From assembly GCA_020444775.1 (NCBI GenBank), contig JAGRHX010000745.1:1-7167 (forward strand): 7,167 nt of DNA. The letters are read 5' to 3'. The stretch's first letter is position 1; every line of letters starts with the position of its first letter. Origin of the DNA: Gammaproteobacteria bacterium. GTDB lineage: Bacteria > Pseudomonadota > Gammaproteobacteria > HK1. Shown here in pieces: positions 1 through 6,247 of this stretch. The position numbers were made by a program, and so were the translations under genes. The notes under the pieces are model-generated. The model was not told the DNA's origin. It made no database searches and saw nothing but the letters and a program-made list of their open reading frames with translations.

Positions 1-1
1 C

Positions 2-2464
2 CGGCCCCTCTACGCAGTCGTCAACCCGGCATTGAATGACTTCGACCTCCGGTATTGGCAATCAAGGCGTTTCGTGCCTCGGCGGGCCACATTTGAGGAA
101 TTCTTAACTCGTCTTGACACTGAAATTTCAGGTACTGCGAGAGTCCTCTCTGTTCTTCGCACGCCGGATGCATCCTCTATTCATTCGCGCGTAGTTAGAG
201 GCGCACCGAGTGTTGAACTATTACTTTACGTGGAGAGCGAACTTGAGCACGTACGCGAAGGCCTGCCGATGTCGGCGGTACGACCAGTAGATTTCTATAA
301 GGGAAGCGGCCAATCTTGGTTTCCGATTGCTAGCGGCCTTGATATAGAACGACGATTTATGGATGAGCTGTTGTTTTATGCGGTGCTGGAACGCCCGCCA
401 GATAATCGACTTCAAACGTATCTGGTGAAGGGACACGCTGGAAGTGGAAAGAGCATAGCTTTGCGACGCGCAGCCTGGAATTCCGCTGTCAAGCATGATG
501 CCTTCGTGTTCTGGCTCAAACAGGGAGCAGAACTTCGCTTCGACTTGGTCCGAGAGCTATATAATCTTACCAACGAGCGAATTTACATTTTCGTTGAAGA
601 TGTGATCCCGCGTCTGCGTGGGTTGCAAGCGTTCTCCAATGCTGCCAACAATGAGGCAATACCTGTAACCTTAATAATTGCAGCGAGAACGAATGAATGG
701 AATGTCGCGGAACAGGAGTATGAAGAGTCCTTGACCGACAGTTTCGAGTTGAGGCAGTTGGACAATCGCGAAATTGGACAGTTGTTGAAGAAGCTAGAGG
801 AAAACAACTGTTTAGGACATCTCGAAGAGCTTAACGATGTAGAGCGATCTGAATACTTTCGTCTAACTGCTGATCGGCAGCTTCTCGTTGCGCTTCATGA
901 AGCGACAAGCGGAAAGTCTTTTGAGGAGATAGTCCTTGATGAATATACTCACGTTATTCCGAGAGAGGCGCAATCACTGTATTTAGATGTGTGTACCTTT
1001 CATCGGTTGAAAGTGCCACTACGTGCAGGGCTTGTCTCGCGGGTTTCAGGTATCACATTAGAATATTTCAGAGACAGATTGTTCAAACCTTTGGAGCATG
1101 TGGTCAACGTTGTATTCGACGGTCTCTCCCGAGACTATGCTTACCAATCTCGTCATCCTGTAATTGCAGATCTTGTTTTTCAACAAGTGTTGGGCGAGCC
1201 AGAACGCAGGGCGGACCAGCTCGTTCGCCTTCTTAGGTACATGAATGTCGACTTCCAGTCCGACCAAGTGGCCTTCGGAAACTTCGTCAGAGGTAGAGAA
1301 CTGGCCGAACTTTTTGATGATCGCATGCTGGCGGAGCGAATTTTCCAGGCGGCAACGGAAGCCGCAGCCAGTGTTTCACATGTCGAGCACCAGAGAGCAG
1401 TCTTCGAGATCAATCACCCTTCCGGAAATATTCACCGGGCGTTGGATGCTCTGCAGAAAGCTGAAGCGGAGGCTGAATACGGACGACACTCGATTCAACA
1501 CACTCGAGCACAAGCGCTTAGGAAGCTCGCACTGGAGTCAGAGAGCGAAATTGAAAGGGATAGGGTACGGTCAGAAGCTGTCACCATTGTCAGACGTCTA
1601 ATTCGACGAGGTGGAAGTTCTCACCCGTACCATACACTTGGACAGATTCTACTGGATCAATTGAAAGAGCGCATACTTGAACTGGAGGAAGTAAATGCGT
1701 CAATGGAGGAACTTAGAAACAGGCAGGTTGGGGAGTTGATTGGGGAAATTGAGAAAATTGTTTATGAGGGCTTGCAGAAATTTCCAAATGAGAGCTATTT
1801 GTTGGACCTTGAAGCGCGACTCGCTTCAATAGTTAGCGATGAGCCCAGGGCAACCGCCGCACTAGAAAAAGCGCTAGAAAGTAACCCTGGGAACGGCTTC
1901 ATTTGCGCTCGGCTCGCTAGGTTTCATCGTGGGCGTGGTGATTTGGTTTCGGCGAAGCGTGTCCTTATGCGATGCTTGGACAAGAACCCGACCGACAGGC
2001 ACGCACATTTACAGCTGGCAAAGGTAATGCGTGACGAGGACGAATATGCCCAGCGAGAAGGCATTCGCCATCACCTTCGGCGTAGTTTTTCACCTGGTGA
2101 CGCGAACTACGATGCGCAGTTCTGGTATGCAAGGCACGAGTTCCTATATGGGGATATAGATCGGGCCAAGGAGACGTTTGATGCGCTCCGGAGGGCGAAC
2201 GTTCCGTCAGGAATGAAGCAGCATGCGCAGGGTAAGGTTCGGGAGAAAGGGGATGTAGCTAAGGTTTTCCGTGGCTCCGTACGGATAAAGATGGATAGCT
2301 ACTGCTTTGTTACATCGCCCGAGTTGAGGAGTGATATATTCATGTATCCAGGCGCGTTCGAAGACGGGCACTGGGAGGCTCTAACCAACATCTCAGAGAT
2401 ATCATTTGAATTGGCCTTTACCCTCCGAGGACCGGTAGGTCAAAACGGGCGAGTGTTGCGGTAG
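2..2464 (+). CDS. STAND-like P-loop ATPase with TPR-like region and C-terminal cold-shock-like domain (5' partial; possible SIR2-STAND defence protein)
   Basis: The frame is open to the left edge, so the N-terminus is missing; the TTG at 32 is only the first possible start inside the window. Numbering from that TTG, the visible domains are as follows. Residues before and just after it (YAVVNP, then FEEFL near 21-25) resemble the end of a SIR2-like domain. A Walker A, GHAGSGKS, lies at 134-141. A Walker B-like strand, IYIFVED, lies at 184-190. A sensor-type strand, TLIIAARTNEW, at 213-223 is followed by an Arg/Leu-rich helical segment. Helical, TPR-like repeats run from about 570 to 690 (for example ALEKALESNPG). 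The last 65 residues look like a degenerate cold-shock/OB fold: DIFMY at 768-772 for DVFVH, SFEL at 791-794, RGPVGQN at 799-805. Known: STAND NTPases with SIR2 effectors sense phage and deplete NAD+. Inferred: this is a defence-type switch protein. Its base composition is more AT-rich than the genes on the right. ATPase identity is firm, the SIR2 part tentative. Confidence 0.8.
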   Translation, partial: RPLYAVVNPALNDFDLRYWQSRRFVPRRATFEEFLTRLDTEISGTARVLSVLRTPDASSIHSRVVRGAPSVELLLYVESELEHVREGLPMSAVRPVDFYKGSGQSWFPIASGLDIERRFMDELLFYAVLERPPDNRLQTYLVKGHAGSGKSIALRRAAWNSAVKHDAFVFWLKQGAELRFDLVRELYNLTNERIYIFVEDVIPRLRGLQAFSNAANNEAIPVTLIIAARTNEWNVAEQEYEESLTDSFELRQLDNREIGQLLKKLEENNCLGHLEELNDVERSEYFRLTADRQLLVALHEATSGKSFEEIVLDEYTHVIPREAQSLYLDVCTFHRLKVPLRAGLVSRVSGITLEYFRDRLFKPLEHVVNVVFDGLSRDYAYQSRHPVIADLVFQQVLGEPERRADQLVRLLRYMNVDFQSDQVAFGNFVRGRELAELFDDRMLAERIFQAATEAAASVSHVEHQRAVFEINHPSGNIHRALDALQKAEAEAEYGRHSIQHTRAQALRKLALESESEIERDRVRSEAVTIVRRLIRRGGSSHPYHTLGQILLDQLKERILELEEVNASMEELRNRQVGELIGEIEKIVYEGLQKFPNESYLLDLEARLASIVSDEPRATAALEKALESNPGNGFICARLARFHRGRGDLVSAKRVLMRCLDKNPTDRHAHLQLAKVMRDEDEYAQREGIRHHLRRSFSPGDANYDAQFWYARHEFLYGDIDRAKETFDALRRANVPSGMKQHAQGKVREKGDVAKVFRGSVRIKMDSYCFVTSPELRSDIFMYPGAFEDGHWEALTNISEISFELAFTLRGPVGQNGRVLR

Positions 2465-2566
2465 TGCCCTGCGTCTCACTGGGGAGACCGTCATGGCTGT
2501 GTGGGACATCGATACCGGATCTGGTGAACACGAGAAGATATTTTCTGGAGCATGATGAGACAACAT

Positions 2567-2920
2567 CTATAGCACGGATGCTTGACGCGTTGGGGTGGGG
2601 ACAAACCAGCATTGTCCTTGAACCGCGATTGTGACTGGTCCTTCTGTGAAAGTGTGGGCGTCCAAAACGGCGATGCCTTGGTGCTTGAAGCGCAATGCGG
2701 CATCTGTGCTGATCCCGTGTACTCGAGGGCGGGGATCCTCTTCGATCCTGTACTGTCGATATGGAAGCACGCACCCTCTCATGGCGACTGTGAGAAGAAG
2801 TCTAGCAGAGTCAGTGTTGTCGAGCCTCGTAAGGGCGACATCGATATCTGGCTGGAGCAATCCTTGTTGAGCTAGAGCGCCAACAAATGCAAACATGCCG
2901 CCGAGAAATCCTACAACCAC
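2567..2920 (-). CDS. Putative small single-pass membrane protein, no recognised family
   Basis: I do not recognise a family. From the GTG at 2920 the product is 117 residues and starts with a hydrophobic run (VVVGFLGG...FAFVGALA, residues 2-17) that looks like a transmembrane helix. About 95 mixed polar and beta-prone residues follow. The frame stays open 23 codons further upstream, to the recombinase stop at 2990-2992. Those codons encode a plausible polar N-terminus (DKYGTSAISQRKVFWRG) directly before the helix, so GTG at 2920 would cut inside the membrane segment. The true start may be CTG at 2974 or ATA at 2980, both unusual; I see no clear Shine-Dalgarno for any of them. It follows the recombinase on the same strand and converges on the ATPase gene. 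Plus-strand frames are also open here (2582-2875), so coding is not certain. The membrane-protein-like N-terminus is the main argument for this strand. Confidence 0.42.
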   Translation of the reverse strand: MVVGFLGGMFAFVGALAQQGLLQPDIDVALTRLDNTDSARLLLTVAMRGCVLPYRQYRIEEDPRPRVHGISTDAALRFKHQGIAVLDAHTFTEGPVTIAVQGQCWFVPTPTRQASVL

Positions 2921-2989
2921 CCCTCGCCAAAAGACTTTTCGCTGTGAGATAGCGCTAGTCCCATATTTGTCCAGTGCTATCGAAGAAAC

Positions 2990-3706
2990 TCAGATCAGAA
3001 TCCGCTCCACCTCATCAAGCGTAACCTCATCGTCTTTACGGTTGTATAGCTGCGTCGTTCGTGTTGACGAGTGCGCTGCCATCGCCTGTGCGCGTTCGAG
3101 CTGCCCACCGTTTTTCATGTAGGTCGTGATCCCTGTGGCCCGAAACGTATGGTTGGTGACCGGGGTCGCAATGCCAGCGGCTAGCGCGCGCCGGCGCACC
3201 ATATCCAAGGCATTGTTAGCACGTAGCCGGAACCGGGACAGCGTTTGCGCGCGCCCGCGAGCGGTGCGAAACAACGGTCCCTTGGCGTCTCCACGGATCC
3301 CCGTCGCATCCAGGTACTCGTTCAAATACGCCTCGAGGTTGTGGTGCGCGGGCATCGTGTGCTCCTTGCCGCCTTTCTCGTGCAACCGCACCCAGAGCCG
3401 ACCCTGCTGTGTGAACACATCCTGCACGTTCATCGCAACCGTCGCGCCGATCCGCGCGAAGGTATAGACCAGCAGCGCAATCAAGGCACGGTCGCGTAGC
3501 CCGAGCTCGGTGTCGGTCGGTAGGCTATCGAGCAACGTACGCGTCGCCTCGGCGCTCAGCACCGGCGTCTTGCCCTTGCTAACCACATGCTTGGGGCCCC
3601 GCACCGCGCTCGCGGGGTTCGAGGCGACGACTTGCCCAGTGATGAGCCAGTCGAACAGCATGCGAATGGCCGCCAGATGCTGTTTGACCGTCGGCGGCGC
3701 GTAGAT
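2990..3706 (-). pseudogene. Tyrosine recombinase (phage-type integrase), N-terminally truncated, catalytic domain intact
   Basis: From the first ATG (3661) 223 residues are encoded, with the full catalytic set of tyrosine recombinases: Arg70 (YTFARIG), Lys96 (HEKGGK), His171 and Arg174 (HTFRATG), His197 (AAHSSTRTT) and nucleophile Tyr206 (QLYNRK). The C-terminus (DEVTLDEVERILI) looks natural. Family resemblance continues 15 codons upstream of the ATG (YAPPTVKQHLAAIR, part of the SAM-like core-binding domain). The frame then hits a TGA at 3713-3715. Full-length members are usually about 300 to 340 residues, so most of the N-terminal DNA-binding domain is gone. The other frame just upstream reads ALKEH, which could be a frameshifted continuation, but nothing recognisable lies beyond it. 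It is therefore probably an inactive remnant, although a shortened protein from the ATG at 3661 is possible. Its position beside the AT-richer ATPase gene suggests it once mobilised an island. Confidence 0.85.
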
Positions 3707-3793
3707 GCTCCTTCAAGGCGCCAGAATCTCTCCGCCCTCTTCCGCCTTCCAGCGCGAAGCCTATCGCGCATCGGGACTGGCCGCGCATCGAGA

Positions 3794-3821
3794 GCTCTTC
3801 AACACAGGCTCTTCAACACAG
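3794..3821. repeat. Perfect 14-bp tandem duplication
   Basis: The unit GCTCTTCAACACAG occurs twice head to tail with no mismatch (3794-3807 and 3808-3821). It is non-coding and lies about 90 bp beyond the point where recombinase similarity ends. It could be a slippage duplication or a trace of a recombination or target-site event; the sequence alone does not decide. Confidence 0.9.
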
Positions 3822-3861
3822 GGCCCGCTTCGCCTACGCTTGGCGCTGCGCTGACCGCAAC

Positions 3862-3866
3862 AGGAG
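3862..3866 (+). promoter_or_regulatory. Ribosome binding site of the VOC gene
   Basis: AGGAG lies 8 bases before the ATG at 3875. It fixes this ATG as the start, rather than the longer upstream extension of the same open frame, whose extra residues are only the antisense of the recombinase. Confidence 0.7.
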
Positions 3867-3874
3867 CACACGCG

Positions 3875-4279
3875 ATGACTCGACGCCCGCCGTCCTTCAG
3901 CGGCATCCGCCATGTCGCCTTCGTCGTCCCCAACCTTGAAGAGTGCGAGAAATTCTATACCGAGGTCATGGGGATGGAGCTTTTGAACCGCGCGAGCGAG
4001 AACCTCGTGTATCTCACCTGCGGCAACGACAATCTATCGCTGGCACGGGCCAAGAGCCCAACAGAGGGCAAGAGCTGCTTCGACCATTTCGGCTTCATCG
4101 TGCGCACCAAGGACGAGCTGGAAGCCTGGTTCACCTATCTCACGGAAATCGGTGCCAAGGTGCTCGACAAGCCTCACGATCATGCCGACGGGGCCCGCAG
4201 CTTCCACGTTGCCGACCCGGCTGGCAACGTGATTCAGCCGATCTACCACCCGGCGATCTCGGGGCAAACGTTCAGCTAG
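3875..4279 (+). CDS. VOC-superfamily protein (glyoxalase/bleomycin-resistance/dioxygenase fold)
   Basis: The product has 134 residues, a normal length for a single VOC unit made of two beta-alpha-beta-beta-beta modules. Module one begins IRHVAFVVPNLEECEKFY, with candidate metal ligand His13, and continues to LVYLTCGNDNLSLAR. Module two begins CFDHFGFIV, with His71, followed by a helix (DELEAWFTYLTEIGAKV) and the typical closing strand DPAGNVIQPIY. In most metal-binding members the closing strand supplies a Glu; here the equivalent position is Gln121. The family covers glyoxalase I, extradiol dioxygenases, fosfomycin and bleomycin resistance proteins and many uncharacterised enzymes, so the substrate cannot be named. 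It is probably cytoplasmic, as no signal peptide is seen. It lies 176 bp upstream of the amidohydrolase on the same strand and may be co-transcribed with it. The start is supported by AGGAG at 3862. Confidence 0.9.
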   Translation: MTRRPPSFSGIRHVAFVVPNLEECEKFYTEVMGMELLNRASENLVYLTCGNDNLSLARAKSPTEGKSCFDHFGFIVRTKDELEAWFTYLTEIGAKVLDKPHDHADGARSFHVADPAGNVIQPIYHPAISGQTFS

Positions 4280-4351
4280 CGCGGACGAGGCAGGCGTGGC
4301 GCTCCGTAGGCATGCTAGGGTTCCCGACTGGGGCGTGACGCACGGACGCTC

Positions 4352-4459
4352 ATGAACACCTCGGAAGGCGGGCGCGGGCGGCGACGCTGCGACGGGCACA
4401 CGGTCGGAGGCGGCGCGGGCCTGCTCGATTGGCAACTTGCGCGGGTCGAGAACACATGA
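4352..4459 (+). CDS. Possible 35-residue leader-type ORF overlapping the amidohydrolase start
   Basis: A reading frame from ATG at 4352 encodes 35 residues rich in Gly and Arg, then a more ordinary tail (LLDWQLARVENT). Its TGA overlaps the amidohydrolase ATG as ATGA, the arrangement typical of translational coupling. No good Shine-Dalgarno precedes it and no family is recognised. In DNA this GC-rich a short open frame can arise by chance, and it could equally be the tail of a decayed upstream gene. The overlap is the only real support. Confidence 0.2.
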   Translation: MNTSEGGRGRRRCDGHTVGGGAGLLDWQLARVENT

Positions 4460-5658
4460 GCGAGATCTTATTGCACGATGTCCGCCCGTACGGGGCGAGC
4501 GTGGTGGACATGCGCTTGCGCGATGGGCGCATCGACGCGGTGGGCCCATCGCTGGCGGTCGCGAGCAGCACGACCGTCATCGACGGCGGCGGCATGCTGG
4601 CGCTGCCCGGGCTGGTCAATGCGCACGCGCACATCGACAAGACCCTCTGGGGCACGGCGTGGCATCCGCATCAGGCTGGGCCGTCCGTCGTCGAGAAGAT
4701 CGCCAACGAGCGCCGCGTGCTCGCCGAGCTCGGGCTATCCCCGGCGACACAGAGCGCGCGGCTGCTGCACGCGATGATGGCAACCGGCACCACCCACGTG
4801 CGCACGCATGTGGACATCGGTCCCGACATCGGGCTCAGCCACTTCCACGCGGTGATGGAAACCCGCCAGGCGTACGCGCGCTGGGTGGATATGCAGATTG
4901 TCGCGTTCCCGCAAACCGGCGTGATGTGCGCGGAGGGCACCGTTGCCCTGCTAGAGCAGGCGGCACGCGAAGGGGCGGAGATCGTCGGTGGTATCGACCC
5001 GATAAGCATCGATCGCGATCCGCGCGGGCAGCTCGACGCCATCTTCGGTATCGCCGATCGTCATGGGCGCGACATCGATATCCATCTGCACGATGCCGGC
5101 GAGATGGGTGCGGTGACGATCGACATGCTGGTCGAGCGCACGCTTGCGCTCGGCATGCAGGGTCGCGTGGTCATCAGCCATGCGTTCTGCTTGGGCAGTG
5201 TCCCCGAGAGGCGCTTGAACGCGCTGCTCGAGCGTCTGCGCGAGGCGCGTATCGCCATCATGAGCCACGGCCCGGGTGGCGGCACGCCTTGCCCCCAGGC
5301 ACGGGTGCTCGATGCGGCCGGCATCACGGTATTCAGCGGCACCGACGGAGTGCGCGACACGTGGGGACCTTTGAACGGCGTCGACATGCTCGAGCGCGCG
5401 TACCTCGTCGCCTATGTCAATGGGTTTCGCGATGACCCTGGCCTCGAGCTCGCTCTGCGCATGGCGACCAGCCACGGCGCGGACATCATGGGGGTGGAGG
5501 GCTACGGCCTTGCGCCCGGCTGCGCGGCGGATCTCGTGCTGCTGGATGCGCGAACGCAGGCGGAGGCGGTCGCCGCGCATCCACCGCGCCAGATGGTCTT
5601 CAAGCGCGGCGAGCTGATTGCACGTGACGGTGAGCTGCTGGTGGAGACCGGCTTGTAG
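4456..5658 (+). CDS. Cytosine deaminase-like amidohydrolase (CodA/AtzC-type metal-dependent hydrolase)
   Basis: The product has 400 residues, about the length of E. coli CodA and of AtzC-type enzymes. A short N-terminal beta segment (residues 1-50) precedes the TIM-barrel hydrolase core, and a C-terminal beta segment (APGCAADLVLLDA) closes the fold. Metal and active-site residues are visible in order: His57 and His59 (NAHAHIDK), His210 (DIHLHD), His242 (ISHAFCL) and Asp297 (SGTDGVRDTWGPL). The last motif closely matches the Asp-containing DPW-type motif of cytosine deaminases. At the place of the catalytic Glu217 of CodA this protein has Asp213. The family hydrolyses C-N bonds of pyrimidines, triazines or related rings; the substrate here is unknown. 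No signal peptide is seen, so it is cytoplasmic. ATG at 4456 is preferred over the in-frame TTG at 4429 because residues before the ATG do not fit the family; the ribosome binding site is weak (GAG at 4448). The stop overlaps the edge of a transposase relic. Confidence 0.88.
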   Translation: MSEILLHDVRPYGASVVDMRLRDGRIDAVGPSLAVASSTTVIDGGGMLALPGLVNAHAHIDKTLWGTAWHPHQAGPSVVEKIANERRVLAELGLSPATQSARLLHAMMATGTTHVRTHVDIGPDIGLSHFHAVMETRQAYARWVDMQIVAFPQTGVMCAEGTVALLEQAAREGAEIVGGIDPISIDRDPRGQLDAIFGIADRHGRDIDIHLHDAGEMGAVTIDMLVERTLALGMQGRVVISHAFCLGSVPERRLNALLERLREARIAIMSHGPGGGTPCPQARVLDAAGITVFSGTDGVRDTWGPLNGVDMLERAYLVAYVNGFRDDPGLELALRMATSHGADIMGVEGYGLAPGCAADLVLLDARTQAEAVAAHPPRQMVFKRGELIARDGELLVETGL

Positions 5659-5780
5659 AGCTCGAAGCCATCCGTAGTGGTGCGCGGCATATCGCGGACG
5701 TCACTGCGCATTTGCGTGTCCCGAAGCAATGTTCGGGAGATGTCGTAGCTGCGCCGACCCGCGACGGTCCAGCCCCACAA
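5652..5780 (-). pseudogene. DDE transposase fragment resembling IS1-type transposases
   Basis: On the minus strand about 42 codons read like the middle of a DDE transposase. A strand ending in WTVAGRRS is followed by a helix (SRTLLRDTQMR), and about 24 residues after GRR comes TTDGFELY, matching the second catalytic Asp motif (TTDGxxxY) of IS1-like enzymes. The spacing between GRR and TTDG agrees with that family. Neither the first Asp nor the final Glu region is present. The frame is blocked upstream by a TAG, and downstream it runs into the amidohydrolase gene, so this is a relic at most. The identification is by eye from a short stretch; a chance open frame cannot be excluded. Confidence 0.42.
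5719..5738. repeat. 7-bp perfect inverted repeat (hairpin)
   Basis: TCCCGAA at 5719-5725 and TTCGGGA at 5732-5738 form a perfect 7-bp stem with a 6-base loop, about 60 bp after the amidohydrolase stop. No run of T follows on either strand, so it is not a standard intrinsic terminator. It may still cap the amidohydrolase transcript, or it may be incidental within the transposase relic. Confidence 0.4.
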
Positions 5781-5825
5781 CCGCGAGCAGACCTACATGA
5801 TCAAAGCGCATCGCAAGGGAGAGGG

Positions 5826-6005
5826 TTCGGCCGCTGTGCCAGCGCGAGCTTGTATTCACTGATCGTGACCACTCGCGCCATTGGACTCGAGCCGTACGGC
5901 TATCTGCGCCGCGTATTCACCCAGCTGCCGCGAGCAACCACTGTCGATGAGATCGAGTCGCTACTGGCGTATCGGATCGTTCAGGAACACACTGACCTGC
6001 AATAG
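5826..6005 (+). pseudogene. IS66-family transposase (TnpC) C-terminal fragment
   Basis: About 55 codons up to the TAG at 6003-6005 match the C-terminal tail of IS66 TnpC transposases. The pieces are ASASLYSLI, then GLEPYGYLRRVF, then LPRATTVDEIESLL, the last resembling the usual LPKATTVEDIEALLPW ending. In the family this tail follows the DDE core; here none of that core is present. The frame continues upstream (to 5712), but those residues are not transposase-like and overlap the minus-strand DDE relic. It is therefore a 3' scar of an IS66-type element whose left part has been deleted or replaced. Sequence just after the stop may include the element's right end. Confidence 0.75.
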
Positions 6006-6040
6006 ATCCGCGCGGTGGTCCCCGCGCGCGAGGACATTAC
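6006..6040 (+). mobile_element. Possible right end of the IS66-type element
   Basis: IS66 elements usually end within a few tens of bases after the tnpC stop, in an inverted repeat finishing in TTAC. Here a GC-rich stretch (GCGCGGTGGTCC, then CCGCGCGCG) follows the stop and a TTAC occurs near 6037-6040. No left end is available in the window for comparison, so this is a weak positional call. Confidence 0.25.
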
Positions 6041-6247
6041 CCTGCTGCTATGTTCCACACGTTCGGCCGGACAGCAACCTGCCGTTTATGAGCCGCGTAC
6101 CTTTGAAAATCCAGACTCGTCAAGAAAGATGAAGTGCATGGCCAAGCTACTCGGATTGCGGGATCGTCACCTGGCTGCCGAGCCTGAGGTGGGGTTGAAT
6201 GCCGCGCGAGCGCCGAGCGAGCAGCCCTTGCGCCGCCGCGACTGGCG

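Larger units (their letters stand above)
3708..3874. other. Non-coding junction between recombinase remnant and VOC gene
   Basis: No credible gene is seen here. Recombinase similarity stops at about 3706 and the VOC gene starts at 3875. The stretch contains a 14-bp tandem duplication and the ribosome binding site of the VOC gene. The plus-strand frame of the VOC gene is open upstream through this stretch, but it only reads the antisense of the recombinase. It marks the probable rearrangement point between island-like and chromosome-like DNA. Confidence 0.5.

Noticed and set aside
2473..2488. Small inverted repeat GTCTC/GAGAC just after the ATPase gene stop
   Set aside because: Only a 5-bp stem with no following T-run; too weak to call a terminator.
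2582..2875. Plus-strand open frame of 97 codons antisense to the putative membrane protein, and a second one at 2631-2870
   Set aside because: Neither translation shows a motif or a ribosome binding site. The minus-strand frame has the more protein-like start with a membrane helix. Not fully excluded.
3587..3874. Upstream extension of the VOC reading frame, which would give a 230-residue protein
   Set aside because: The extra residues are the antisense of the recombinase and are Arg/Ala-rich without family similarity. AGGAG at 3862 and the normal VOC length support the start at 3875.
4034..4549. Long minus-strand open frame of 171 codons across the VOC and amidohydrolase genes
   Set aside because: Antisense shadow in GC-rich coding DNA; its translation is Arg/Pro/Ala-rich without motifs, while the plus-strand genes are clearly recognisable.
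4437..5435. Long plus-strand frame of 332 codons inside the amidohydrolase gene
   Set aside because: Shifted frame of the amidohydrolase, extremely Arg/His/Ala-rich, typical of a shadow in GC-rich DNA.
5719..5738. Hairpin considered as intrinsic terminator of the amidohydrolase gene
   Set aside because: No T-tract on either strand, so it is listed only as an inverted repeat.
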